Program-made: the position numbers and the translations under genes
The notes under the pieces: generated by a model
Database searches by the model: none
Seen by the model: the letters and a program-made list of their open reading frames with translations, nothing else
What the model was told of the DNA's origin: nothing
Shown: positions 15,801 through 24,705 of the stretch, piece after piece
Position numbering within the stretch: position 1 is the first letter of the stretch
Layout of the letters: each line of letters starts with the position of its first letter
From: a virus
IMG/VR virus record: IMGVR_UViG_3300025101_000058
Coordinates: 1-39,615 of that record
Direction: 5' to 3' (one strand)
DNA length: 39,615 bases

Positions 15801-16230
15801 ATTAACTGCAGATATGGATCCTATTTTATATACTGTTGATGAGGCAACTGAAACACCTACATCTGGAGCACTTCAAGGTAGAACTACAATAACCTTTAAT
15901 GAGTTTATTCCATTTCCTGTTAAAGCAGGTGTAAAAATGGAACTTGTTAGGTTGAGTAGAATTATAACCAGTTCACATTCATTTGAATATGTGGGTGCAG
16001 GTACAAATATAAATACAGCTAACCCATTCCAGGCTGGAAAACCTATACCTGAATATGAAGTTGTTGCTAAAAATGGTGGTCAAGTACCATTTACCAGCAC
16101 GGATCAAAAAGGTAACTTTAAAATTGGTGATGGTTTGACAATTGATCAAACTACGTCTACAATACGTGGAAGGGATTTCAATAGAGCTATACAAGCACAA
16201 TTAACACCACTGATATTAGCGTTAAGATAA
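12874..16230 (+). CDS. Large tail fibre / baseplate beta-helix protein (1118 aa)
   Basis: A modular virion protein. Residues 109-235 hold five VGIG(T/S)T.P repeats about 30 residues apart (at 109, 140, 168, 199 and 228), each followed by a Phe/Leu-Gln-Val strand, a common phage fibre repeat. Residues 400-471 hold six perfect 12-residue units of the form LDVDGDT.L..K. Residues 585-830 form a pectate-lyase-like right-handed beta-helix (TYWVTKDGNDSNTG, IKVRSGVYTENNPI, CLIENISFHG). Near 903 lies a NGG..GDY...APP module, and near 1034 SHSFEYVGAGTN with TSTDQKGNFKIGDG. The same last two modules recur in the 1874-aa protein. Likely host-recognition or wedge-connector fibre; a specific T4 counterpart such as gp10 cannot be claimed from sequence alone. 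Confidence 0.75.
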   Translation: MAESDNYFSLDNNTIGNVTEFNNDVYVYGTLYADLFGNTTVEQGLNLDVNNLYVTGIATFTKDVFILGAEAYSDYLTVKHRFNVGLGGTVLTAISQQKGADDGQVDGRVGIGTTQPDARFQVGERGDGKNTSFVVTEDGSVGIGTTVPTEKFQVGDKCLTVSVDPCRVGIGTTMPEGRLQVGVREKSVIFTDPVSGITSVGIGSTNPWQIFQVNAAEETFVVTQTGRVGIGSTFPGTIPGYNEGADGEIKLDVEGSVKIDRNIVDSADSSGANGYYLNQDTNGIRWVQASPVSLDGMYVQDEGVDLPLSGTAQLFQWLNFTQINSLGLGVDTLLPIPDPANPTAIARIQTQDLWGHTNTNNDSPIYRMTNIGIKNNNPAVELDVDGQLHVTGDVDFDSKLNVDGDTDLQAKLDVDGDTTLNSILDVDGDTDLHSKLTVDGDTRLKQRLDVNGDTFLDGQLDVDGLTTFNNTSDASSTTAASVQMDGGLGIVKKLFVGGDTKVESTTQSANSSSGSLVTLGGAGIGKNLNVEGNTKLIGTLELENQLIDKLNTTGYDGSRSKNDYRLSATSSGVKWRPSGVETTNTYWVTKDGNDSNTGLLEGDAKASVGAAAAIAQPGDTIKVRSGVYTENNPIGLQRDVTITGEDLRLVTITPSNVNKDVFHVRRGCLIENISFHGTSAAQEFINCAVVAFPPTQTYIDAGVSYGAITGYTSAGPANEGPTGRWKSPYVRNCTNFLNSSIGMKLNGHHVDAAYTGTNDLGQDLKSMVCDSFTQYNEAGIGVSISNNAYAQLVSIFTIGCEIAIGCTSGGQCDLTNSNSSFGTFGLVADGTSVVEFDGTLHEAINGESDKLTLSDCRDFDSGGRRYRTPFDGQGAYFHLDMNDYADTPSTASITEPMQLIRSITVVNGGNAGDYTASAPPIITATFPEGPEAIFAEFSPNISDDGIITSVDVIASGRNYLPTQNIVVSVSGTGSAQLTADMDPILYTVDEATETPTSGALQGRTTITFNEFIPFPVKAGVKMELVRLSRIITSSHSFEYVGAGTNINTANPFQAGKPIPEYEVVAKNGGQVPFTSTDQKGNFKIGDGLTIDQTTSTIRGRDFNRAIQAQLTPLILALR
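14071..14286 (+). repeat. Six in-frame 36-bp tandem repeats in the 1118-aa fibre gene
   Basis: Six consecutive 36-bp units encode 12-residue repeats such as LNVDGDTDLQAK, LDVDGDTTLNSI and LDVDGLTTFNNT. The amino-acid pattern is kept but the DNA is diverged between units, so this is an old protein repeat and not a fresh slippage array. Confidence 0.9.
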
Positions 16231-16231
16231 T

Positions 16232-17210
16232 ATGGCAATAGCACCCGTTAATAAGTTTTTAAATGTTTCTGTTCCTGTAGCACCAGGATTACAGAAACTT
16301 TATGAGGTTCCTACAGGAACTTCATCTTTATTGCTATATGCACAAGTATCTAATGTTGCGGTAGGAACTACATACCCAACAGTTACATTCATTCAAAGAA
16401 GAGAGCAAAGAAGTACAGGAAATTCGAGAGATATAAGAGTCATAAAAGATGCTGAGATACCACCAAATGATGCATTGATAATGGTGGATGGTAGAATAGT
16501 ATTGGAGAAAACTCCATTAGTAATTGATAAAGTTTATATTTCAGGAACACAGAGTGGAGTTAATACAGTTACCAATGCTGCATATGATGAACCAACTGGA
16601 ATTGTTACTGTAACTACAATGTCTGATCATGGATATAATGCATCAGAACAGATTACAATGGGTGGATTATATTTTACATGTTCTGGTAGTACAGGAATTA
16701 CAACAAATATTTTCCCTGATCCACAACAAGCATATGTCATAGATACTGTTCCTAGTACAACATCATTTTCTGCTGATATTGGTAGATCTAAGGGATATAC
16801 TCACATATATGAACCAGCAGTTCATACATTTGTTCGTGGTACTCCACAATGTGTTGAAGTAGTTGATGGATCTGGTAGTGGACATACTGCTGGTACTAAA
16901 TTTAGTGTATGGAAATGTACTTATAATCCAACTAGTGGTGAATTGACTTTAACCATCGGTGCTAATAGTCTTGTTAATGGAAATACTATTAAAATAGCAG
17001 ATAATTCTCTGGTATTTACTTGCACTATGGATAACGATTATACAGAACATTCTTATCCAAGATCAACTGATCCTGCTTCAGGATCAAATTTAACTCTTGC
17101 GGTTGCTTCTGCTAATGAATCTATTCGAGTCAATGTAGGAACAACAGATGCAGGTGGTATGGTTGCTCCATTACAAATGGAATTCATTGCAAGTATTCTA
17201 GAGAATAGTA

Positions 17211-17218
<8 letters not shown>
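16232..17218 (+). CDS. Virion/tail fibre-associated structural protein (328 aa)
   Basis: A 328-residue beta-rich protein between two fibre genes. The N-terminus (VNKFLNVSVPVAPGLQKLYE, VPTGTSSLLLYAQVSNVA) resembles a small beta-sandwich found in marine T4-like tail proteins. The C-terminal part has GNTIKIADNSLVFTC, a histidine-tyrosine-proline element EHSYPRSTDP and LTLAVASANESIRVNVG, a pattern I recognise from marine phage tail fibre-like proteins. The middle contains VTTMSDHGYNASEQITMGG, a typical turn-rich fibre strand unit that also appears in the 1874-aa fibre as TTSIPHELTGGTPIKIEG. Probably a virion component. It starts one base after the previous stop, and its own end overlaps the next gene by 8 bases. 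Confidence 0.6.
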
Positions 17219-19562
<2,344 letters not shown>

Positions 19563-19567
19563 TCTAT

Positions 19568-19574
19568 CTAAATA
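19568..19574 (+). promoter_or_regulatory. Possible late promoter motif before the 201-aa gene
   Basis: CTAAATA lies in the 23-base gap, but ends only 11 bases before the ATG. That leaves a very short leader, so this may be chance in AT-rich DNA. Confidence 0.3.
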
Positions 19575-19585
19575 TCTAAAAAATT

Positions 19586-20191
19586 ATGGCAATAGGACTC
19601 ACTCAAACAGTAGAATATGGGAATCAGCAAAAAGCTGCTCAATTGAGTGAATTTCTTGCGTCTTTAACCTCTACTGAAACTACTGCATTTAATTCTGGTG
19701 CTGATGGATCTAAGAACACTCTTGTTAAGTTTAAAGATTGGCAAAATAAAATATATGCTCAAGAAGTAGAGGCTACTAAAAGTGTTGCTGGTATTACTTC
19801 AAGATGTGCCATAGTTAATGATAGTGATGGAATACTTTTTGGTGTATATCCTCAGAATGTTTCAATATCTGATTTTAATCATCCACCAGGAACGACTGTT
19901 GTTGGTATAGCAAGTACATATTTTAGTGGATCAGAATGTAATGTACATGCTGGATGGAAATATACAACATCTGCTGGATTCTTTAATCCTAATCTACCTA
20001 GTAATGATGATTATCTTAAAATACTTAGAGAAACTAGAGATCTACTTCTTACTCAATCCGATTGGACTCAGAGTAGAGATGTAACTCTATCAAATGATAA
20101 TGACTGGAAAACTTATAGGCAAACTTTAAGAGATCTTCCTGCAAATACTGCTGATCCTAGCAACCCAACTTGGCCTACTAAACCATCATGA
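19586..20191 (+). CDS. Virion-associated protein with tail assembly chaperone-like C-terminus (201 aa)
   Basis: A 201-residue protein. Its last 60 residues carry ILRETRDLLLTQSDWTQSRD, WKTYRQTLRDLPANT and WPTKP, the R..LL..sDWTQ..D...WK.YRQ.LRDLP...WPt.P signature of small phage tail assembly chaperone-like domains that accompany fibre genes. The N-terminal 130 residues (TQTVEYGNQQKAAQLSEFL, HAGWKYTTSAGFFNP) are specific to marine phage proteins I cannot name. It sits between the two collagen-like fibres and overlaps the second by 4 bases (ATGA), suggesting a role in fibre folding or attachment. A second gene with the same ending lies at 23287. Confidence 0.65.
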   Translation: MAIGLTQTVEYGNQQKAAQLSEFLASLTSTETTAFNSGADGSKNTLVKFKDWQNKIYAQEVEATKSVAGITSRCAIVNDSDGILFGVYPQNVSISDFNHPPGTTVVGIASTYFSGSECNVHAGWKYTTSAGFFNPNLPSNDDYLKILRETRDLLLTQSDWTQSRDVTLSNDNDWKTYRQTLRDLPANTADPSNPTWPTKPS

Positions 20192-22953
20192 GCGTTATAT
20201 CCTTTCCCATAAATCCTAATGTAGGTGATACATATTCTTTCGGTAGTTCTACTTGGAAGTGGAATGGTTATGCTTGGACTAGAATACCTGATCCTGGTGC
20301 AAAAGGTGAATCGGGTGGACCTGGTGGTGATGGAGATAAGGGTGAAATTGGTACTAAAGGTGATAAAGGTGCTCAAGGACCTACTGGTGAAAAAGGTGAT
20401 GCATCTGTTGTTCCTGGACCTATAGGACCTAAAGGTGAGGTAGGTGATAAAGGACAGAAAGGAGATGTAGAAGCAAAAGGTAACAAGGGTGAAGTAGGTG
20501 ATAAGGGACAAAAAGGTGAAATAGGACCAAAAGGTGATAAAGGTGCTGATGGTGCTGATGGTCAAAAAGGTGAGGTTGGTTCCCAAGGTTTAGTAGGTGA
20601 TAAGGGTGATGTAGGACAAAAAGGTGAACTGGGTATAGGTCAAAAGGGTCAAAAGGGTGAATTAGGTGCTGATGGAAATAAAGGTGATCTAGGTCAAAAG
20701 GGTGAAGTTGGTGTAGGACAAAAAGGGCAGAAAGGTGAACTTGGTCTTACTGGTGATAAAGGTACTAAAGGTGAAGTAGGATCACAGGGTACTGTAGGTG
20801 ATAAAGGTTCTACTGGAGATAAGGGAGATACTGGAGATAAAGGAGATAAAGGTGAACAATCTAATGTAGCAGGACCACAAGGTGAAAAAGGTGCTACTGG
20901 ATCAAAGGGTGATGATGGATCTGCAGGACCTCCAGGACCTTCAGGTGGACCTGTAGGACCAGGAGGAGATAAAGGTGATAAGGGTGATAAAGGAGATTTA
21001 GGATCTCAGGGTGGTACAGGTAATGAAGGTCAGAAGGGTGATCAAGGTATAAAAGGTGATGAAGGTCCTATTGGTCCTGGTGGTGGTCAAAAAGGAGAGA
21101 AAGGTGAGGTAGGTTCTCAAGGTATTCAAGGTCCTATAGGAAATACTGGTGATAAGGGTGAAAAAGGTGAAGTAGGATCTCAAGGTACTGTAGGGGATAA
21201 GGGACAGAAAGGAGAAATTGCTGAGAAAGGTCAGAAGGGTGAAGTAGGACAAAAAGGTGATACTGGTTCTCAAGGATCACAAGGTGTTCAAGGAGATAAG
21301 GGTGATAAAGGTGTTACTGGTAGTCAAGGTACTGTAGGTGATAAAGGAGACAAAGGAGATACTGGATCACAAGGTAGTGCTGGTGATAAAGGTGCTACTG
21401 GATCACAAGGTGTTCAAGGAGATAAGGGAGATAAAGGTGCTACTGGATCACAAGGTGATGTAGGAAACACTGGAGATAAGGGAGATAAAGGAGATACGGG
21501 TTCTCAAGGTATTACTGGAGATAAGGGAGACACAGGTTCTCAAGGTCCTGGTGGGGATAAGGGTGATGCATCTGTTGTTCCTGGACCTCAAGGAACTAAA
21601 GGTGAAGTTGGTCTTACTGGAGACAAAGGACAGAAGGGAGAAGTTGGTTCTCAAGGAATTCAAGGTCAGAAAGGTGAAGTAGGATCTCAAGGTATTCAAG
21701 GAGATAAAGGAGATAAAGGTGAAGTAGGAACTAAAGGAGAAGTTGGTGATAAGGGTGATAAAGGTGATCTAGGAACTAAAGGAGAAACTGGAGCAAGGGG
21801 ATTTACTGTAACAAATAGTGGTGCAAGTGATTATATTATCGATGGTGCTAATGATCCAGATCTTACTTTATTGAGAGGATTTACTTATATCTTTAATGTA
21901 AATGCAAGTGGACATCCTTTCTGGATTAAAACTTCTGCAACTACTGGAACTGGTAATGCATATAGTTCAGGAGTAACTAACAATGGTACTGCGTCAGGAT
22001 CTATAACATTTGCAGTTCCGTATAATGCACCTAATACTTTGTATTATATTTGCCAATATCATAGTGGTATGGTAGGTACTATTAATATTAGTGATGCTGG
22101 TCCGAAAGGTGAGGTTGGTGATAAAGGTGCTAAAGGTGAAGTAGGATCTCAAGGTATTCAAGGTGAAAAAGGTGTTAAAGGTGATGTAGAAGCAGCAGGT
22201 AATAAGGGTGAACCAGGTGATAAAGGTAATAAAGGTGATCTGAATGATAAGGGTCAAAAAGGTGAGATAGGTTCTGGTTCAGTTCCTTCAGGAGCTGTGA
22301 TGTTATTCTATCAAGCATCTGCTCCTACTGGATGGACTCAAGTAACAAGTGGTGTAAGTAATAAGGCACTTAGAGTGGTAGATGGAACTGGTGGTGGATC
22401 TGGCGGTAGTAATTCATTTACTAGTACTTTTGAGAATAAGAGTATAAGTGTAAGTGGATCTGGAAGTGCTAGTGGAAGTACAGGAAGTAGTGTTTCTGGA
22501 TCTACAAGTAGTGAAAATGCTGGATCTGTTAGTGTTAGTGGATCTGTTAGTGGTAATTGTAGTGGTAGTCAATACATTTACGCTAGTACCAGTCAAGTAA
22601 CATTAGCAACTAGTCAGATACCATCTCACGCTCACCAATATCATGCAAAAATTGGTACTTCTGGTGGTAATTATGGTTTTCTTGATCATTTAAATGCTGG
22701 TTCTTCAGGACAACCTAATACTAATAGTACTGGTGGAAGTGGAGCTCACAATCACTCATTAGTTAATTACCAAATATCTGGTTCCAACTTTAGTTTTAGT
22801 GATAGTTTTAGTGCTTCTGGTTCCCCTAGTAATCATAGTCACGATATAGGCAATCACTCTCACAGTTTCAGTGATAGTGTTAGTGTTAGTAGTTCTGGTA
22901 GTGTTGACTTGCGTGTTCAGTATGTTGATGTTATAATATGTTCAAAGGATTAA
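20188..22953 (+). CDS. Collagen-like tail fibre with embedded cupredoxin-like domain and HxH tip
   Basis: A 921-residue fibre. Residues 1-36 contain FPINPNVGDTYSFGSSTWKW, a short cap domain. Residues 37-537 are Gly-X-Y collagen repeats rich in GDK, GQK, GEV and GSQ. Residues 542-637 are a separate beta domain (LTLLRGFTYIFNVNASGHPF, then LYYICQYHSGMVGTI) with H576, C622, H625 and M628, the spacing of type-1 copper proteins. Residues 638-698 resume collagen repeats. From about 700 there is a tail-collar-like tip: SGAVMLFYQASAPTGWTQV, then Ser/Gly repeats and histidine pairs H814/H816, H854/H856, H883/H885 and H890/H892, ending LRVQYVDVIICSKD. HxH motifs in T4-type fibre tips bind metal. This is very likely a receptor-binding fibre. 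Confidence 0.82.
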   Translation: MSVISFPINPNVGDTYSFGSSTWKWNGYAWTRIPDPGAKGESGGPGGDGDKGEIGTKGDKGAQGPTGEKGDASVVPGPIGPKGEVGDKGQKGDVEAKGNKGEVGDKGQKGEIGPKGDKGADGADGQKGEVGSQGLVGDKGDVGQKGELGIGQKGQKGELGADGNKGDLGQKGEVGVGQKGQKGELGLTGDKGTKGEVGSQGTVGDKGSTGDKGDTGDKGDKGEQSNVAGPQGEKGATGSKGDDGSAGPPGPSGGPVGPGGDKGDKGDKGDLGSQGGTGNEGQKGDQGIKGDEGPIGPGGGQKGEKGEVGSQGIQGPIGNTGDKGEKGEVGSQGTVGDKGQKGEIAEKGQKGEVGQKGDTGSQGSQGVQGDKGDKGVTGSQGTVGDKGDKGDTGSQGSAGDKGATGSQGVQGDKGDKGATGSQGDVGNTGDKGDKGDTGSQGITGDKGDTGSQGPGGDKGDASVVPGPQGTKGEVGLTGDKGQKGEVGSQGIQGQKGEVGSQGIQGDKGDKGEVGTKGEVGDKGDKGDLGTKGETGARGFTVTNSGASDYIIDGANDPDLTLLRGFTYIFNVNASGHPFWIKTSATTGTGNAYSSGVTNNGTASGSITFAVPYNAPNTLYYICQYHSGMVGTINISDAGPKGEVGDKGAKGEVGSQGIQGEKGVKGDVEAAGNKGEPGDKGNKGDLNDKGQKGEIGSGSVPSGAVMLFYQASAPTGWTQVTSGVSNKALRVVDGTGGGSGGSNSFTSTFENKSISVSGSGSASGSTGSSVSGSTSSENAGSVSVSGSVSGNCSGSQYIYASTSQVTLATSQIPSHAHQYHAKIGTSGGNYGFLDHLNAGSSGQPNTNSTGGSGAHNHSLVNYQISGSNFSFSDSFSASGSPSNHSHDIGNHSHSFSDSVSVSSSGSVDLRVQYVDVIICSKD
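20296..21801 (+). repeat. Collagen-type 9-bp periodic repeat region, fibre 2
   Basis: About 500 codons of Gly-X-Y triplets with recurring longer blocks such as GEVGSQGIQG and GDASVVPGP. A second short block at about 22099-22275 follows the cupredoxin-like domain. Near-identical short DNA runs are shared with 17704-18576. Confidence 0.9.
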
Positions 22954-22957
22954 TATA

Positions 22958-23290
22958 ATGAAACTTGAGCAGGGTAAGTTCTGCCCTTTAATTGGTAAAG
23001 ATTGTATTCAAATGCAGTGTGCTTGGTTTACTCATGTTCGTGGTATGAATCCTAATACAGGAGAGGAAACTGATGAATATGGATGTGCAGTTACTTGGTT
23101 GCCTATGATGATGATTGAAAATTCTGGACAACAGAGAGCAACTTGTGCTTCTATTGAATCCTTTAGAAATGAAACTGTGAGATCAACTATGAAAGCACAA
23201 GAAATATATCAAAGAGAATTGGAATTAAAAGCTCAAGAGAGATTACAACAATCTAAGCAAATAAAAAATGTAACGGAGATAGAAGAATGA
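22958..23290 (+). CDS. Conserved Cys-containing small protein (110 aa), function unknown
   Basis: A 110-residue protein with a compact N-terminal half holding C9, C16, C21 and C43 (KFCPLIGKDCIQMQCAWF, DEYGCAVTWLPMM) plus C62, and a helical Lys/Glu/Gln-rich C-terminal half. The four closely placed cysteines suggest a metal or Fe-S site, or disulphides, but none is proven. I do not recognise a named family. It starts 4 bases after the collagen fibre stop and overlaps the next gene by 4 bases (ATGA), so it belongs to the fibre operon and may help assemble or attach the fibre. Confidence 0.65.
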   Translation: MKLEQGKFCPLIGKDCIQMQCAWFTHVRGMNPNTGEETDEYGCAVTWLPMMMIENSGQQRATCASIESFRNETVRSTMKAQEIYQRELELKAQERLQQSKQIKNVTEIEE

Positions 23291-23772
23291 AATTAACAGT
23301 CGTTCCATCTGATAAAACAATAATTATTGATACTGAAGGAGTGGTATGTAGTAATGTTGATCTTTCTTGGATTCCTACAGATGTTCATGCGATGCATTGG
23401 GATAGTTCAACAAACAAAGGTCACGTTGAATATACTACTGAAGGTAAATGGAATGAGGATATTACTGCAATAGGTATTTGGCAACAAGCAGTAACAGATC
23501 ATGCTAATGAAAAAACTGCTCAAGCAAATATAATAGAGGCAGCAAGAGATCATTTAGCAGAAGTAAAACAATATAGAAATGCTTTATTATCTTGGTCTGA
23601 TTGGACTCAAGGTAATGATTCTCCATTAGGTTCTAGTAAGAAAACTGAGTGGCAAACATATAGACAAGCATTAAGAGATATTCCAGCAACTATAGCAGCA
23701 GATAGTGGTTTAACTGCGAAGGCGATGGCAGATGACTTTACACATTCCAGTTGGCCGACAAAACCTACATAA
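23287..23772 (+). CDS. Second protein with tail assembly chaperone-like C-terminus (161 aa)
   Basis: A 161-residue protein. The first 75 residues (KLTVVPSDKTIIIDTEGVVC, HAMHWDSSTNKGHVEY) form a beta-rich domain resembling small proteins found beside phage fibres. The C-terminal part repeats the signature seen at 19586: VKQYRNALLSWSDWTQGND, WQTYRQALRDIP and WPTKP. It overlaps the preceding gene by 4 bases and sits just upstream of the hydroxylase gene. The repeated fibre-then-chaperone order suggests each collagen-like fibre has its own helper. The function is inferred from the domain and context. Confidence 0.65.
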   Translation: MKLTVVPSDKTIIIDTEGVVCSNVDLSWIPTDVHAMHWDSSTNKGHVEYTTEGKWNEDITAIGIWQQAVTDHANEKTAQANIIEAARDHLAEVKQYRNALLSWSDWTQGNDSPLGSSKKTEWQTYRQALRDIPATIAADSGLTAKAMADDFTHSSWPTKPT

Positions 23773-23786
23773 GTTAAAATTTTATT

Positions 23787-24422
23787 ATGGAAGAATTGAT
23801 TCAAACTATTAAATTTTTAGATTTTGATCAGTTAAAGGAAATAAATGATTATATTGATACATTAGAATTATTTCAGAGTAAAGTTTTTGATCACTCTGAT
23901 GGAAAGAAAGATGCGTGTAAACAAGATTCTGATGTTAGAACAAGTGTAAGTGCTTCATTAAAGGAATCGCATGAAGTAACTAAGATAATACACAAAAGTA
24001 TGAATGATGCGTTACTTGTTTATAGAGATAGAGTAAGTAAAATATGTTCAACATTTAAGTATTATCCTGTTCCTGGTGGATATTCGACAACATCTAATCG
24101 AGAAAGTATTCAAATTCTTCAATATACTGATAATCAGGAATATAAATTTCATACTGATCAAAGTCCAGATAAAAGAGCATATGAATTTGATAGAAAAATA
24201 TCAATAGTTCTTTATTTGACTGGTGGTTTTGAAGGTGGTGGAACTGAATTTCCACATTTAACACTCAAACCAAAACCAGGATATGGTTTAATATTTCCTT
24301 CAAATTGGTGTTATCCTCATTCTGGACAGAAAGTAACTAAAGGATGTAAAAGAGTTGCAGTTAGTTGGTATTATGTGGATAGACAACTTGAAGTTATTAA
24401 GGATGAGAGTGTGAAAGGTTGA
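23787..24422 (+). CDS. Prolyl 4-hydroxylase-type 2OG/Fe(II) oxygenase
   Basis: A 211-residue protein with a full 2OG-Fe(II) oxygenase core of the P4H type: H122 and D124 in YKFHTDQS, a GGFEGGGTEFPHLTLKP segment, GYGLIFPSNWCYPHSG with the distal iron ligand H178, and K188 in TKGCKRVAVSWYY for the 2-oxoglutarate carboxylate. P4H enzymes hydroxylate prolines in proteins, and some relatives act on other residues or nucleic acids. Length is typical for phage P4H-like proteins. It lies in the fibre cluster right after the two collagen-like fibre genes, so a fibre substrate is plausible but unproven; such oxygenases also occur in phages without collagen genes. Probably expressed late with its neighbours. 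Confidence 0.85.
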   Translation: MEELIQTIKFLDFDQLKEINDYIDTLELFQSKVFDHSDGKKDACKQDSDVRTSVSASLKESHEVTKIIHKSMNDALLVYRDRVSKICSTFKYYPVPGGYSTTSNRESIQILQYTDNQEYKFHTDQSPDKRAYEFDRKISIVLYLTGGFEGGGTEFPHLTLKPKPGYGLIFPSNWCYPHSGQKVTKGCKRVAVSWYYVDRQLEVIKDESVKG

Positions 24423-24468
24423 CAGATTACACACTACATAGTATCATATTAGAAATCGGAGTATTTGA

Positions 24469-24669
24469 ATGGATACTGAGGAAACAGTACAGGATATTAT
24501 AGTCGATGTCTGTAAAAAAAGAATTACCTTAATTAGTAATGAGGGTGAAACTAGATTTGTTAAGTGTGAAAGTGGCGATCAGTTCTTAGCAGTAATGGAA
24601 GTTATTAAGAGAAGTGCTGAACCTGAAATGATTACTTACGTTGATCCTGTCTCACAAAAAGATGACTAA
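24469..24669 (+). CDS. Small hypothetical protein (66 aa)
   Basis: A 66-residue acidic protein, EETVQDIIVDVCKKRITLIS then NEGETRFVKCESGDQFLAVM, with two cysteines and predicted beta-beta-alpha character. No family was recognised. A GGAG Shine-Dalgarno-like element lies a few bases before the ATG, in a 46-base gap after the hydroxylase. The reading frame looks coding (no stop, balanced composition), and it is followed by a late promoter motif overlapping its stop codon. Confidence 0.65.
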   Translation: MDTEETVQDIIVDVCKKRITLISNEGETRFVKCESGDQFLAVMEVIKRSAEPEMITYVDPVSQKDD

Positions 24670-24672
24670 ATA
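24666..24672 (+). promoter_or_regulatory. Late promoter motif before the 1874-aa fibre
   Basis: CTAAATA overlaps the stop codon of the 66-aa gene and lies 33 bases before the ATG of the giant fibre. The rest of the gap holds no other signal I can name. Confidence 0.55.
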
Positions 24673-24705
24673 GAAACATAGAAATATTTTGGCCAATATT
24701 CTCCA

